64,000 nt of DNA from Schauerella aestuarii (GCF_009866805.1 NZ_SIZW01000039.1:248001-312000); one strand, 5' to 3'; positions 44,280 to 55,427 are shown, counted from the first letter of the stretch. Made by a program: numbers and translations. Notes: generated by a model from the sequence alone, not told the origin.

Positions 44280-45374
44280 TCAGGCTTTCAGGAGGTCTTT
44301 CAGGGCCGCCAGCAGGGCGGCATTTTCGTCAGGGGTGCCGATCGATATACGCAGGCAATCGGCAAGAAGCGGATGCGAATGCTCGAAGTTTCGCACAAGT
44401 ATGCGACGCGCTTTCAAGCTGCGGTGGATCGTATTGCCATCCAGTGTGCCGGAAAAGCGCACCAGAAGAAAGTTGCCGGCCGACGGATACACGGTGGTGC
44501 CGGGCAGGGCGGCGAGCGCCTCGGCCAGCGGCGCGCGGTCGGCGCGCAACTGGGCGGCCTGGGCGTCGAGCACCGCTTTGTGCGAGAGCACCACCTGCAG
44601 CACAGCTTGCGTAAGCACGCCGATGTTGTAGGGCGGGCGGATCTTGTCGAACGCGCCGATCCAGGCCGCGTCGCCGGCCACATAACCGAAACGCAAGCCT
44701 GCCAGCCCGATCTTGGACACCGTGCGCATGACGACGACGTTGTCGAAGTCGAGCACCTGCGGCATCCAGGTGTGATCGGTAAAGGGTTGGTAGGCTTCGT
44801 CGATCACGACCAGTCCCGGGGCGGCCGCGATGATGGCGGCCACGTCGTCGGGCGCCCAGCTGCCACCGGTAGGATTGTTGGGCATGGCCAGAAACACCAC
44901 CTTGGGGCGGTGTGTGGCGATCGCGTCCAGCATGGCCGGCAGATCGAGCGTGAGATCGGCCGTCAACGGCACGCCAACATAGCGCGCGTGATCGAAACGC
45001 GCGGCCATCTCGAAATACACGAACGAGGGCGCCGGCGACAGCACCACATCGCCCGGCTCGCAGCAGGCCTGCACGATCAGATGAATCAGTTCGTCCGAGC
45101 CATTGCCGCACATCACGCTGGCGGCGTCGGGAATGCCGAAGGCCGTGCGCAATTGGGCATGCAGCGCGGTCAGATCGCCGCCGGGGTAGCGGTTGAGCGC
45201 CGCGTCGCGAGCGGCCTGCGCGATCTCGTCGCGCACATGATCCGGCAGCGGATACGGGCACTCCATCGCGTCGAGCTTGATCGCATCCAGGGCATGCCCC
45301 ACCGGGTAGGCGGTCATGGCCTGGATGTCGGCGCGGATCGTGGCGGCGACCTGCGTCGCGCGCGCGGCGGTCAT
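44280..45374 (-). CDS. hisC: Histidinol-phosphate aminotransferase
   Basis: The 364-aa PLP enzyme converts imidazole acetol phosphate to histidinol phosphate. Motifs are [12 protein letters not shown], the YPGG start of the small domain, [33 protein letters not shown], and the PLP lysine in [18 protein letters not shown] 45374 overlaps the hisD stop (ATGA). The length is as expected for bacterial HisC. Confidence 0.94.
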   Translation of the reverse strand: MTAARATQVAATIRADIQAMTAYPVGHALDAIKLDAMECPYPLPDHVRDEIAQAARDAALNRYPGGDLTALHAQLRTAFGIPDAASVMCGNGSDELIHLIVQACCEPGDVVLSPAPSFVYFEMAARFDHARYVGVPLTADLTLDLPAMLDAIATHRPKVVFLAMPNNPTGGSWAPDDVAAIIAAAPGLVVIDEAYQPFTDHTWMPQVLDFDNVVVMRTVSKIGLAGLRFGYVAGDAAWIGAFDKIRPPYNIGVLTQAVLQVVLSHKAVLDAQAAQLRADRAPLAEALAALPGTTVYPSAGNFLLVRFSGTLDGNTIHRSLKARRILVRNFEHSHPLLADCLRISIGTPDENAALLAALKDLLKA

Positions 45375-46675
45375 GGCTTGTCGAGCCGGAATTCGGCGCT
45401 GGCCGCGTGCGCTTGCAGGCCTTCGCCGTAAGCGAGTTCGGCGGCGATGCGGCCCAACGTCTGCGCGCCGGCCTGCGATACCTGAATCAGGCTCGAGCGC
45501 TTCTGGAAGTCGTACACGCCCAGCGGCGACGAGAACCGGGCCGTACGCGAGGTGGGCAGCACGTGGTTCGGGCCGGCACAGTAATCGCCCAGAGCCTCGG
45601 AGCTGAAGCGGCCCATGAAGATGGCGCCGGCGTGACGAATGCGCGCCGCCCACACCTCGGGTGCTTCGGTGGAGATCTCCAGGTGCTCGGGGGCGATGTG
45701 GTTGGCGATATCGCAGGCTTCCTGCAGATCGCGCACCAGGATCAAGGCGCCACGGTTGGCCAGGCTCACGCGCAGGATATCGGCGCGCGGCATCGTGGGC
45801 AGCAGCCGTTCGATGGCGGCACGGACGTCTTCGAGGAAGCCGGCATCCGGGCACAGCAGGATGGATTGCGCCAGTTCGTCGTGCTCGGCCTGCGAGAACA
45901 GATCCATCGCGATCCAGTCGGCCGGTGTTTTGCCGTCGCAGATGATCAGGATTTCGCTGGGGCCGGCAATCATGTCGATGCCCACGGTGCCGAATACGCG
46001 GCGCTTCGCAGCAGCCACATAGGCGTTCCCGGGGCCGACAATCTTGTCCACCGCCGCAAGGGTTTCGGTGCCGTACGCCAGAGCGCCCACGGCTTGCGCG
46101 CCGCCCACGGCAAATACGCGGTCCACGCCCGCAATGGCGGCGGCGGCCAGCACGATGGGATTACGCGTGCCGTCGGGCGTGGGGGTAACCATGATCAGCT
46201 CGGCCACGCCGGCCACTTTGGCGGGAATGGCGTTCATCAGCACGGATGACGGGTAGGCGGCCTTGCCGCCCGGCACATACAGGCCCACGCGATCCAGCGG
46301 CGTGATCTGCTGGCCGAGCATCGTGCCGTCGGCTTCGGTGTAGGTCCAGGTCTCGCTGCGCTGGCGCTCGTGATAAATGCGCACGCGTTCGGCGGCGGCT
46401 TCGAGCGCGTTGCGTTGCGCCGTGGGCAGGGCCGCAAGCGCGGCATGCCAGTCGGCACGCGGAATTTCGAGGTCGTCGATGCTTGCGGCCGTCATGCGGT
46501 CGAAGCGGTTGGTGTATTCGATCAGCGCGGCGTTGCCGCGGCGACGCACGTCGGCCAGGATGTCGGCTGCGGCGCGGTCGATGGACTCGTCCTGCTCGGC
46601 TTCGAAAGCCAGCAAGCGGGACAGTTGGGACGCGAAGTCGGCATCGCGCGAGTCGAGACGTTGGATCAGATCCAT
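45371..46675 (-). CDS. hisD: Histidinol dehydrogenase
   Basis: The 434-aa Zn enzyme performs the last two NAD-linked oxidations to histidine. It contains [63 protein letters not shown] with a Zn-ligating Gln/His, and [18 protein letters not shown]. The length is typical. It is 14 bp after hisG and overlaps hisC. Confidence 0.95.
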   Translation of the reverse strand: MDLIQRLDSRDADFASQLSRLLAFEAEQDESIDRAAADILADVRRRGNAALIEYTNRFDRMTAASIDDLEIPRADWHAALAALPTAQRNALEAAAERVRIYHERQRSETWTYTEADGTMLGQQITPLDRVGLYVPGGKAAYPSSVLMNAIPAKVAGVAELIMVTPTPDGTRNPIVLAAAAIAGVDRVFAVGGAQAVGALAYGTETLAAVDKIVGPGNAYVAAAKRRVFGTVGIDMIAGPSEILIICDGKTPADWIAMDLFSQAEHDELAQSILLCPDAGFLEDVRAAIERLLPTMPRADILRVSLANRGALILVRDLQEACDIANHIAPEHLEISTEAPEVWAARIRHAGAIFMGRFSSEALGDYCAGPNHVLPTSRTARFSSPLGVYDFQKRSSLIQVSQAGAQTLGRIAAELAYGEGLQAHAASAEFRLDKP

Positions 46676-46689
46676 GATGTCGGCAGGAA

Positions 46690-47367
46690 TCAGGCGCTGG
46701 CGCGCGCGAAGGCGTCCAGCAGGGGTTGCAGGCGGGCGCCTCGGGTCTTGAGGGCGGCCTGATTGACGATGAGGCGGGACGAGATCGGCATGATGTCCTC
46801 GACCGCCACAAGATTGTTGGCGCGCAGCGTGTTGCCCGTGGAGACCAGATCGACGATGGCGTCGGCCAGGCCCACGAGCGGCGCGAGCTCCATCGACCCA
46901 TACAGCTTGATCAGATCGACGTGCACGCCCTTGGCGGCAAAGTGCTCACGTGCGGCTTGCACATACTTGGTGGCCACGCGCAGGCGGGCGCCCTGGTGCA
47001 CGGCGGCGCGGTAGTCGAAGCCCTCGCGCACCGCGACCGCCAGGCGGCACTTGGCGATATTGAGGTCGATCGGCTGATACAAGCCGCCGGGATGTTCGGC
47101 ACTGTGTTCGATCAGCACGTCCTTGCCGGCGATGCCCAGATCGGCCGCGCCGTACTGCACGTACGTGGGCACGTCGGACGCCCGCACGATGATCAGGCGC
47201 AGGCCGGGATCGGTCGTGGGCAGGATCAACTTGCGCGATTGCTCGGGATTTTCCGGCACTTCGATGCCGGCGGCCGCCAATAGCGGCAGCGTTTCTTCGA
47301 AGATCCGGCCTTTGGACAGCGCCAGCGTCAGCGGCTTTTGCGCAGCCTGTTCAGGGGTCTGGGTCAT
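46690..47367 (-). CDS. hisG: ATP phosphoribosyltransferase, short (HisZ-dependent) form
   Basis: First and feedback-controlled step of histidine synthesis. The product is 225 aa: [41 protein letters not shown], and [16 protein letters not shown], the PRPP-binding loop. It lacks the roughly 70-residue C-terminal regulatory domain of the long enzyme, so it belongs to the HisG-S class that needs HisZ for activity and histidine sensing. No hisZ is in this window. It overlaps murA by 4 bp. Confidence 0.94.
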   Translation of the reverse strand: MTQTPEQAAQKPLTLALSKGRIFEETLPLLAAAGIEVPENPEQSRKLILPTTDPGLRLIIVRASDVPTYVQYGAADLGIAGKDVLIEHSAEHPGGLYQPIDLNIAKCRLAVAVREGFDYRAAVHQGARLRVATKYVQAAREHFAAKGVHVDLIKLYGSMELAPLVGLADAIVDLVSTGNTLRANNLVAVEDIMPISSRLIVNQAALKTRGARLQPLLDAFARASA

Positions 47368-48632
47368 GCGGCCTCCGTCTGCGCCACGCGTTGAATGTTC
47401 GCGCCCAGGGCGCTGAGTTTGACTTCCATGCGCTCGTAGCCGCGATCCAGGTGATAGATGCGTTCGACCACGGTGTCGCCTTCGGCGGCCAGGCCGGCGA
47501 TGATCAGGCTGGCCGACGCGCGCAGGTCGGTGGCCATCACGGTCGCGCCCGACAGCCGGGGCACGCCGGTAACCACCGCCGTGTGGCCGTCGATCTCGAT
47601 CCTGGCACCCAGGCGTTGCAGTTCCTGCACGTGCATGTAGCGGTTTTCGAAAATGTTCTCGACGATCACGGCCGTGCCTTCAGCCACGGCGTTGAGCGCC
47701 ATGACTTGCGCCTGCATATCGGTGGCGAAGCCCGGATATTCGCGGGTACGGAAACCCACGGCGCGCGGGCGGCCTTGCATGGCGCCGCGAATCCAGTCGT
47801 CGCCGCATTCGATGGTCAGGCCGGCTTCGATGAGCTTGTCGAGCGTGGCGCCCATGTGGCCGGGGTTGACGTTGCGCAACATGATGTCGCCGCCAGTGGC
47901 ACCCACGGCGCAGAGGAACGTGCCGGCTTCGATCCGGTCGGGAATCACGCGGTGCGTGGCGCCGTGCAGGCGTTCGACGCCTTCGATCACGATGCGGTCG
48001 GTGCCGTGGCCGGTGATCTTTGCACCCATCTTGATCAGTAATTCGGCCAGATCGACGATCTCGGGCTCGCTGGCAGCGTTTTCAAGCACCGTGCGGCCTT
48101 CGGCCAGCGTGGCCGCCATCAACAGATTCTCTGTGCCGGTTACGGTCACCATGTCGGTGCGTACCGAGGCGCCCTTCAAACGCTTGGCGCGCGCGATGAC
48201 GAAACCGTGTTCGATCGTGATCTCGGCACCCAGCGCGGCCAGCCCCTTGATGTGCTGGTCGACGGGGCGTTGCCCGATGGCGCAGCCGCCCGGCAGACTT
48301 ACGCGCGCTTCGCCGAAGCGTGCCAGCAGCGGGCCCAGCACCAGAATCGACGCGCGCATCGTCTTCACCAGATCGTATGGCGCTTCGAGGTTGTCGATCG
48401 ACGGTGCGCTGATCTCGATCGTGCCGCAGGCGGCGCGCTCGGCGCGGGCGCCCATGCGGGTGAGCAGCTTGAGCGTGGTGCCGATATCGCGCAGTTCGGG
48501 CACGTTGGTGAGCGTGACGGTATCTGCCGTGAGCAAGCCGGCACACAGGATCGGCAAGGCCGCATTCTTGGCACCGGACACGGTCACTTCACCGCGCAGC
48601 GCATTGCCGCCGGTCAGGGTGAGCTTATCCAT
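47364..48632 (-). CDS. murA: UDP-N-acetylglucosamine 1-carboxyvinyltransferase
   Basis: First committed step of peptidoglycan synthesis. The 422-aa enzyme has [16 protein letters not shown] with K22, [18 protein letters not shown] with the catalytic, fosfomycin-reactive C117, and [15 protein letters not shown]. Length and motifs are standard. The start overlaps the bolA stop by one base, and its end overlaps hisG, linking cell-wall and histidine genes in one message. Confidence 0.96.
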   Translation of the reverse strand: MDKLTLTGGNALRGEVTVSGAKNAALPILCAGLLTADTVTLTNVPELRDIGTTLKLLTRMGARAERAACGTIEISAPSIDNLEAPYDLVKTMRASILVLGPLLARFGEARVSLPGGCAIGQRPVDQHIKGLAALGAEITIEHGFVIARAKRLKGASVRTDMVTVTGTENLLMAATLAEGRTVLENAASEPEIVDLAELLIKMGAKITGHGTDRIVIEGVERLHGATHRVIPDRIEAGTFLCAVGATGGDIMLRNVNPGHMGATLDKLIEAGLTIECGDDWIRGAMQGRPRAVGFRTREYPGFATDMQAQVMALNAVAEGTAVIVENIFENRYMHVQELQRLGARIEIDGHTAVVTGVPRLSGATVMATDLRASASLIIAGLAAEGDTVVERIYHLDRGYERMEVKLSALGANIQRVAQTEAA

Positions 48633-48874
48633 CAGCGGCCGGCCTCGTACTCCGCGGGCGTGAGGGTGCGCATCGACAGCGCATGGATTTCGGCCTTCAT
48701 GCGATCGCCCAGCGCCGCGTACACCAATTGATGACGGGCGATCGAACGCTTGCCTTCGAAGGCCGGGCTGACGATGACGGCGTCGAAATGCGAACCGTCG
48801 CCCTGCACATCGATATGGTCGCAGGGCAGATGATCGGCAATGTACTGGCGGACTTGCTCGGGGGTGGGCAGCAT
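48632..48874 (-). CDS. BolA/IbaG family protein
   Basis: An 80-aa BolA-fold protein: [41 protein letters not shown], then [27 protein letters not shown]. Its position next to murA is that of E. coli IbaG (YrbA), which with monothiol glutaredoxins handles Fe-S clusters and responds to acid stress. It lies 5 bp after the ABC permease gene and overlaps murA by one base. The IbaG subgroup is inferred from context. Confidence 0.88.
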   Translation of the reverse strand: MLPTPEQVRQYIADHLPCDHIDVQGDGSHFDAVIVSPAFEGKRSIARHQLVYAALGDRMKAEIHALSMRTLTPAEYEAGR

Positions 48875-48879
48875 GCGCG

Positions 48880-49688
48880 TCAGCTCCTCAATTTATAGCC
48901 GCTGGCCAAGAGGCGCAGCGTGGCGAAAGACAAAACGATGAAGACGGCGGTCACCACGGCGAGACTGCGCCAGGGCGACACATCGGAGACGGAAAAGAAG
49001 CCGTACCGGAAGCCGTCGATCGTGTAGAAAATGGGGTTGTAGTGCGACACCGCCTGCCAGAAGGCCGGCAGCGTGTGAATCGAATAGAACACGCCCGACA
49101 GGAACGTGGCCGGCATGATCAGGAAATTCTGAAACGCCGCCAACTGGTCGAATTTCTCGCTCCACAGGCCGGCCAGCAGGCCCAGCACAGCCATGATGCC
49201 GCACGACATGATGGCGAACGCGATGATCCAGCCCGGATGGGTGGGCGGCAGCGTCACGAAGAACAGCGCCACGGCCCACACGCACAGGCCCACGGCCAGC
49301 CCGCGCACCACGCCCGCCAGCACATAGGCGGCGAAGATTTCGCGGTGCGACAGCGGCGGCAGCAGCATGAACACCAGATTGCCGGTGATGCGGCTCTGGA
49401 TGAGCGACGACGATGGATTGGAGAATGCGTTCTGCAGCATGCTCATCATCATCAAGCCCGGGATGAGGAACGAGGTGTAGGGCACCGAGCCGTACACCTG
49501 GACGCGATCCTGCAGCACCTGGGCGAAGATCATCAGATAGAGCAGCGCCGTGATGACGGGGGCGGCGATCGTCTGAAAACTCACCTTCCAGAAGCGCAGC
49601 AATTCCTTGCGCAGCAGCGTGGGAAAGCCCGAACCCATATCGGTGCGGGGCGCGACGATGGGACGATCGGCGGGAGCGAGGGGCGCTT

Positions 49689-49692
<4 letters not shown>
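48880..49692 (-). CDS. ABC-2 type transporter permease (YadH-like)
   Basis: A 270-aa membrane protein with about six hydrophobic helices (for example [59 protein letters not shown]). It is typical of ABC-2 exporters and pairs with the upstream ATPase. The start is GTG 49692, overlapping the ATPase stop (GTGA). The substrate is unknown. The neighbourhood (mla, murA) suggests an envelope component, and such pairs are often labelled drug exporters. Confidence 0.88.
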
Positions 49693-50486
<794 letters not shown>

Positions 50487-50528
50487 AGGGCGGGGATGGG
50501 GGCCGCTCCGAGTCGGAGCGAATTGACG

Positions 50529-50534
50529 ATTATA
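50529..50534 (-). promoter_or_regulatory. Candidate -10 for the exporter-murA-his-tat run
   Basis: On the minus strand TATAAT lies 43 bp before the ABC ATPase start. No good -35 is seen at 16-18 bp. It follows the hairpin after mlaC, so it would re-initiate transcription there. Confidence 0.4.
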
Positions 50535-50571
50535 GAGCGCCGGCCAACCAAAGCCCTAACGTGGGGATGTG

Positions 50572-50599
50572 AAAGCGGCGGGACGCACGCGCCCGCCGC
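50572..50599 (-). terminator. Hairpin after mlaC, possible partial terminator
   Basis: GCGGCGGG and CCCGCCGC form an 8-bp stem with a 9-nt loop. On the minus strand only TTT follows, so termination may be incomplete and allow read-through into the exporter genes. Confidence 0.45.
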
Positions 50600-50608
50600 C
50601 GGACCGCA

Positions 50609-51238
50609 TTACTGATTACGTTGATTCAGCGCGTTGATCAGACCGTCGACGCCGTTCTGATTGATCTGCTGCGCAAACTGGTTGCGGTAGTTCTCGATCA
50701 GCCAGATCCCTTCGACGTTGATGTCGTAGATCTTCCAGCCTTGCGCCGTCTTTTCCAGGCGGTAATCGACGCGCACCGGTTGGTCGTTGGGCTGCGAAAT
50801 CGTCGAGCTGACGACCACATCCTTGGCGTTTGCGTCACCGCGGAACGGCAGCATGGCGATCTTCGTCTGCTGATTGACGCGGGTGAGCGCGCCGCTATAG
50901 GTGCGCACCAGCGTGCCGCGAAACGCCTGAGCCAGACGTTGCTGCTGGTCGGCCGAGGCCTGGCGCCAGTAGCGGCCGGCGGCCAGACGCGTCGTCTTCT
51001 CGAAATTGACGTACGGCAGGATGTGCTGGTCGACCGCCTGATTCACGCGGTTGAGGTCGCCCGAACGCAATTGTGCATCGGACTTCAGCACGTCGAGGGC
51101 TTCATTGGCGGCGTCCTGCACGAACTTGTCGGGCGCGCCATTGGGATCGGGCTTGGCTTGCGCCGTGGCCGCCAGGGCCAGACCGAGAAAGCCCAGGGCG
51201 CAAAAGCGCTTGATTTGCGAGAGTAATGTGAACTGCAT
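50609..51238 (-). CDS. mlaC: Mla pathway periplasmic phospholipid-binding protein MlaC
   Basis: Shuttles phospholipids between the outer-membrane MlaA complex and the inner-membrane MlaFEDB complex. The 209-aa product from ATG 51238 has a signal peptide (about 1-28, ending AQAKP) and the MlaC core: VNQAVDQHILPYVNFEKTTRLA, GRYWRQASADQQQRLAQAFR and the C-terminal VDYRLEKTAQGWKIYDINVEG. It is the last mla gene here, 41 bp after mlaA. mlaB, normally next, is absent. Confidence 0.93.
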   Translation of the reverse strand: MQFTLLSQIKRFCALGFLGLALAATAQAKPDPNGAPDKFVQDAANEALDVLKSDAQLRSGDLNRVNQAVDQHILPYVNFEKTTRLAAGRYWRQASADQQQRLAQAFRGTLVRTYSGALTRVNQQTKIAMLPFRGDANAKDVVVSSTISQPNDQPVRVDYRLEKTAQGWKIYDINVEGIWLIENYRNQFAQQINQNGVDGLINALNQRNQ

Positions 51239-51279
51239 ATTGCGTTGACTCCTTAGCTTGGAAATAGCCGCGGTCACAA

Positions 51280-52098
51280 TTATCGTGCCGCCGGCACCGG
51301 CGTCTTGGGTCCGCCCGTGGCAGGACCGGGCTGGCCGGGCACCGCGGGCGACTGTGCTTCGTCGTCCTCGATGGAGTAATCGGGCAGATTGCTGTCGGCC
51401 GGCGCATCGCGGCCGAGCACTTGCGCATTGCGACGCTGCAGATAAGCGTCGCGCACGAAGCTGTACGGGTCGAGCGCCGTGCGTTCGATGAGGTCGGTGG
51501 TGGGAATCAATGCGGCGCGCGTGTCGACCACTTGCAGGCCCCACAACGAGTTGCGCAGGCGGACGTTTTCGATGTGACCCACGCTGGCGATGTTGCCGGC
51601 GAAATCGCCGACGCGGCCGACGCCGTCACGCACGGTGCTGGGGCCGAGAATCGGCAGCACGACATAAGGACCCTGGCCGAAGCCCCACACACCCAGCGTT
51701 ACGCCGAAGTCGTTGGGGATCTTGTTGGCGCCGGTGGTGGATGCAACGTCGAAGCACCCGCCCACACCCATCGTCGTATTGAACAGGAAACGGCCAAGGG
51801 TGTTGACGAAGTCGTGACCGCGGCCTTGCAGGAAACTGTTGGTGGCCGACCACAGATCGCCCACGTTGCTGAACATGTTGTTGATACAACTGCGCACGGG
51901 TTGCGGCGTCACGTAGTTGTACGCGCTCGCTACGGGACGCAGGATCACCGTGTCGACCGAATCGTTGAACGAGTAGACCTGGCGGTTGAAGCCTTCCCAA
52001 GGATCGCTGGGCGTGGGGTTCTGAGTGGCGGCGCAGCCGGCCAGCAGGCTTCCCGCAGCAATGCTAGCGGCCAGGCGAGTCAGGGAGGTCGTGTTCAT
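51280..52098 (-). CDS. mlaA: Outer-membrane lipoprotein MlaA (VacJ)
   Basis: Removes misplaced phospholipids from the outer leaflet of the outer membrane. The 272-aa protein has a lipoprotein signal with lipobox LLAGC (C22), then DPWEGFNRQVYSFND and the VacJ core with RFLFNTTMGVGGCFDVAS and LGVWGFGQGPYVVLPILGPSTVRD. A Pro/Ala-rich tail ends the protein. It sits between mlaD and mlaC, as is usual in betaproteobacteria, whereas E. coli has it apart from the operon. Confidence 0.94.
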   Translation of the reverse strand: MNTTSLTRLAASIAAGSLLAGCAATQNPTPSDPWEGFNRQVYSFNDSVDTVILRPVASAYNYVTPQPVRSCINNMFSNVGDLWSATNSFLQGRGHDFVNTLGRFLFNTTMGVGGCFDVASTTGANKIPNDFGVTLGVWGFGQGPYVVLPILGPSTVRDGVGRVGDFAGNIASVGHIENVRLRNSLWGLQVVDTRAALIPTTDLIERTALDPYSFVRDAYLQRRNAQVLGRDAPADSNLPDYSIEDDEAQSPAVPGQPGPATGGPKTPVPAAR

Positions 52099-52132
52099 GA
52101 TTCTTATGAGCGTGAGAAGGGCGATCGGAGGG

Positions 52133-52708
52133 TCAGGGTGCTGCGGGCTTGGCCGCGCCTGCGGGAACAGGCGAAGCGGCCGGGGCCGGTGTGGCGGTCG
52201 CGGGCGCGGCGCCTGCCGGCGCTTGCGCGGCCGGATCCGACGTGCCCGTTCCTTGGTTTTCGGCCGTACCGTACAAGAATTTGCTGATCAAATTTTCGAG
52301 TACGACAGCACTCTGTGTATAGCGGATTTTGTCGCCTGCGGCAAAGTTTTCTTCTTCGCCGCCGGGCACGAGGCCGATGTACTGTTCGCCCAGCAAACCC
52401 GACGTCAGAATGGACGCCGAGGAATCCGTGGGGAATTTGTACTGTTCGTCCATATCCATCGTCACGACCGCCTGAAACATCTGGTTGTCAAACGAGATGT
52501 CTTTGACACGACCGATGGTCACGCCGCCGCTCTTGACTGCAGCCCGCGGTTTGAGGCCGCCGATGTTGTCGAAATTGGCGCTGATGGCGTACGTGGGTGC
52601 GAACGAAAAGGTGCTCAAGTTGCCGGCGCGCAGCGCCAGAAACACGATGGCGGCTGCGCCCAACAGGACGAACAACCCTACCCAGAAATCGGTTTTTTCA
52701 CGAGACAT
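52133..52708 (-). CDS. mlaD: Mla pathway MCE-domain protein MlaD
   Basis: A 191-aa protein from ATG 52708 with one N-terminal membrane helix (TDFWVGLFVLLGAAAIVFLAL) and an MCE domain: YAISANFDNIGGLKPRAAVKSGGVTIGRV, then ILTSGLLGEQYIGLVPGG. MlaD hexamers form the lipid channel on the MlaE permease. The C-terminal 35 residues are Ala/Pro-rich. It lies 11 bp after mlaE and 34 bp before mlaA. Confidence 0.94.
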   Translation of the reverse strand: MSREKTDFWVGLFVLLGAAAIVFLALRAGNLSTFSFAPTYAISANFDNIGGLKPRAAVKSGGVTIGRVKDISFDNQMFQAVVTMDMDEQYKFPTDSSASILTSGLLGEQYIGLVPGGEEENFAAGDKIRYTQSAVVLENLISKFLYGTAENQGTGTSDPAAQAPAGAAPATATPAPAASPVPAGAAKPAAP

Positions 52709-52719
52709 GATGGATCCGT

Positions 52720-53508
52720 TTAATTCCCAAACATCAACGCGGTGAGCAGGAAGTCCAGGCCAAGGACGGCCAGGGAGCTCACCACGACGGTGCGCGTGGT
52801 TGCGCGAGCGACGCCTTCGGGCGTCGGTTTGGCCTGCCACCCTTCATAGAGTGCGACCAGGGTGACGGCAATGCCGAACACCACGCTTTTCAATACGCCA
52901 TTGGCGACGTCGTCCCAGACGTCGACGCCATTTTGCATCTGCGACCAGAACGCGCCTTCATCCACGCCGATCATCTGCACGCCAACGATGTAGCCACCCA
53001 GGATGCCCACCATCGAAAACACAGCGGCCAGCACCGGCATGGCAATAAGACCCGCCCACAGGCGCGGCACCAGCACGCGGCGCATCGGATCGACGGCCAT
53101 CACTTCCATGGCGGAAAGCTGCTCGCCCGCTTTCATCAGGCCGATCTCGGCCGTCAGCGACGTGCCGGCGCGACCGGCAAACAGCAGCGCGGTCACCACC
53201 GGGCCCAGCTCGCGTACCAGCGACAAGGCGACCAGCAGGCCAAGTGCCTCTTCCGAACCGTAGCGATTGAGCGTGTAGTAGCCCTGCAGGCCCAGCACAA
53301 AGCCGACGAACAGGCCGGACACCGCGATGATCAGCAGCGAATAGTTGCCGATGAAATGAATCTGCTGCGACACCAGACGCGGGCGCTTGAAGGCAATGCC
53401 CGAGCGAGCCAAGAGCGCAAAAAAGAAGCGGGTGAAGGTGCCGAGACCGGAAACGCTTTCGCGCACCCAGCCGCCCACGCGGGCAATGGCATGTACGGGT
53501 CCGCTCAT
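52720..53508 (-). CDS. mlaE: Mla pathway ABC permease MlaE
   Basis: The 262-aa permease from ATG 53508 (MSGPVHAIARVGGWV) has the MlaE signature GLFVGFVLGLQGYYTLNRYGSE, VVTALLFAGRAGTSLTAEIG and LSAMEVMAVDPMRRVLVPRLW. The start overlaps the mlaF stop by 4 bp. Upstream in-frame codons to 53538 lie inside mlaF and are not needed. Confidence 0.94.
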   Translation of the reverse strand: MSGPVHAIARVGGWVRESVSGLGTFTRFFFALLARSGIAFKRPRLVSQQIHFIGNYSLLIIAVSGLFVGFVLGLQGYYTLNRYGSEEALGLLVALSLVRELGPVVTALLFAGRAGTSLTAEIGLMKAGEQLSAMEVMAVDPMRRVLVPRLWAGLIAMPVLAAVFSMVGILGGYIVGVQMIGVDEGAFWSQMQNGVDVWDDVANGVLKSVVFGIAVTLVALYEGWQAKPTPEGVARATTRTVVVSSLAVLGLDFLLTALMFGN

Positions 53509-54341
53509 GAACGGCGACCCTCCTGACGCGACAACCACTGCGTAAAGGCAGGAGTTTCTTGATATTGGAAGGCCACCGGACCGTCCGGCGCGCCGTCGAG
53601 AAACTGGCGCACGTAGGGATCGGTGGATGCGGTCAGATCGGCCGGCTTGCCCGACGCCGCGAGCTTGCCTTGACCCACGAGATACACCTGATCGGCGATC
53701 GCAAAGGACTCTTCGATATCGTGCGTGATCAGCACGGATGCGCAGCCCAGCCGATCGGACAGACTGCGGATGAGGCGTGCGGTGATGCCGAGCGAGATCG
53801 GATCGAGGCCGGCGAAGGGCTCGTCATACAAGATCAATTCGGGCTCGAGCACTACGGCGCGCGCCAGCGCGACACGCCGGGCCATACCGCCTGAAATCTC
53901 AGCGACGCGCAAATGCGCGGCAGCGCGCAGTCCCACGGCGTCCAGCGTATCGAGCACCTTGGCGGTGATCTCGCGTTCGCTCAACGTGGTGTGCTCACGG
54001 AGCGGAAACGCCACGTTTTCAAAGACGATCAGATCGGTGAAGAGTGCCCCCTGCTGAAACAGCACGCCCATGCGTTGCCGCAGATCGCGCAGTTGGACAG
54101 GGGTGGCGGCCGCGATGTCCTGGCCGAAGGCCTCGACCGTACCCGCTTGCGCCAGCAATTGGCCGGTGGCCGCGCGCAGCATGGTGGTCTTGCCCGAGCC
54201 CGAGCCACCCATCACCGCGACGACCTGACCGCGTGCGACCGTTATCGATACGTCCCGCAGCACGGTGAAGGCACCGTAGCCGAGCGAGACGTTGTCGAGC
54301 CGGAGGACGAGATCGGATGAGGGAGGCTGTCGAGGGGGCAT
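53505..54341 (-). CDS. mlaF: Mla pathway ABC ATPase MlaF
   Basis: The 278-aa ATPase from ATG 54341 has Walker A MGGSGSGKTTMLRAATG, Q-loop MGVLFQQGALF, signature EISGGMARRVALARAVV, Walker B LILYDEPFAGLDPIS and switch VLITHDIEES. It energises the MlaE-MlaD lipid channel. GTG 54347 or TTG 54353 could extend the start by 2-4 residues. No clear Shine-Dalgarno is present. First gene of mlaFEDAC. Confidence 0.94.
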   Translation of the reverse strand: MPPRQPPSSDLVLRLDNVSLGYGAFTVLRDVSITVARGQVVAVMGGSGSGKTTMLRAATGQLLAQAGTVEAFGQDIAAATPVQLRDLRQRMGVLFQQGALFTDLIVFENVAFPLREHTTLSEREITAKVLDTLDAVGLRAAAHLRVAEISGGMARRVALARAVVLEPELILYDEPFAGLDPISLGITARLIRSLSDRLGCASVLITHDIEESFAIADQVYLVGQGKLAASGKPADLTASTDPYVRQFLDGAPDGPVAFQYQETPAFTQWLSRQEGRRS

Positions 54342-54402
54342 AAGCACGCGCAAAGGCGCTAGTGTAACGTGCCCTCAAGCGAACCTATCTTCCGATAGGG
54401 AG

Positions 54403-55404
54403 TTATTGCAACGTGATGTTACCGGCCTTGATCACTTCGGCCCATTTCGCGGTCTCGGTCTTGATGAAGGCGCCGAAGTCTTCCGGGGTGCCGCCGCCGG
54501 CCTGACTGCCCGTGTCGGCAATGGCTTTGACCACTTCCGGGTCCTTGAGGATGGCGTTCAACTCGCTGTTGAGCTTGTCGATGATAGGACGCGGCGTTCC
54601 AGCAGGCGCCACAATCCCTTGCCAGTTATACGACTCGAATTGCGGCAATCCCGATTCGGCCATCGTCGGCACGTCCGGCAACACCGCCAGGCGCTTGGCG
54701 GAGGTGACGGCGATCGGATGAATCTTTTTGCCCTGAATGGCGGGCAAGGCGGAATAGCCCATCTCGAACATCATCGTGATGTGGCCGCCCATCAGATCGG
54801 TGGCCGCCAGACTGCCGCCTTTGTACGGCACGTGGACGATGTCGATGCCGGCTTGCTCGCGAAACATTTCGCCGGACAAATGATGTGCGCCGCCCACACC
54901 CGAAGATCCAAAGGTGAGCTTGCCGGGATCTTTCTTGGCCAGCGCGATCACGTCGGCCAGCGACTGCGCTTTCACCTCGTTGCCCACGCTCAATACCAGG
55001 GGGCTGTTTTCGATCAGGATGATCGGCGCCAGATCCTTGATCGGATCGTACGACATCGACGGCATCAGGCTGGGGTTGACCGCCATGGGCGCCAGATTGC
55101 CGGTGCCGATCGTGTAGCCATCGGGTGCGGCCTTGGCGATCAGGTTGGTACCCACCACACCGCCCGCGCCAGCCTTGTTTTCGATCACGACGGGCTGGCC
55201 GAGCGAATCACCCAGCTTGCGCGCCAGCAGCCGCACGCGCGTGTCGGCAAAGCCGCCTGCGGCGTACGGCACGATCAACGTAATCGGTTTGTTGGGCCAC
55301 GGATCGGCGGCATGCGCGGGGGCGACGGCGAGCGCGGCGGTGAGGCCGGCCACGCTCAATGTGGCGGCCAGCGCGCGGCGCATCGGGGAGGGCAATACGG
55401 TCAT
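54403..55404 (-). CDS. Bug-family (tripartite tricarboxylate transport) solute-binding protein
   Basis: A 333-aa periplasmic receptor with signal peptide (about 1-32, ending APAHAADP) and the Bug fold: PWPNKPITLIVPYAAGGFADTRVR, IENKAGAGGVVGTNLIAK, PDGYTIGTGN, and GGHITMMFEMGYSALP. Bug proteins are greatly expanded in Bordetella relatives and bind carboxylates, amides or aromatic acids. The ligand is unknown. No TctA/TctB permease is adjacent, so it is an orphan receptor, as most Bug proteins are. It starts after AAGGAAGAGA. Confidence 0.9.
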   Translation of the reverse strand: MTVLPSPMRRALAATLSVAGLTAALAVAPAHAADPWPNKPITLIVPYAAGGFADTRVRLLARKLGDSLGQPVVIENKAGAGGVVGTNLIAKAAPDGYTIGTGNLAPMAVNPSLMPSMSYDPIKDLAPIILIENSPLVLSVGNEVKAQSLADVIALAKKDPGKLTFGSSGVGGAHHLSGEMFREQAGIDIVHVPYKGGSLAATDLMGGHITMMFEMGYSALPAIQGKKIHPIAVTSAKRLAVLPDVPTMAESGLPQFESYNWQGIVAPAGTPRPIIDKLNSELNAILKDPEVVKAIADTGSQAGGGTPEDFGAFIKTETAKWAEVIKAGNITLQ

Positions 55405-55427
55405 GGTGTCTCTTCCTTATCCCTTGA

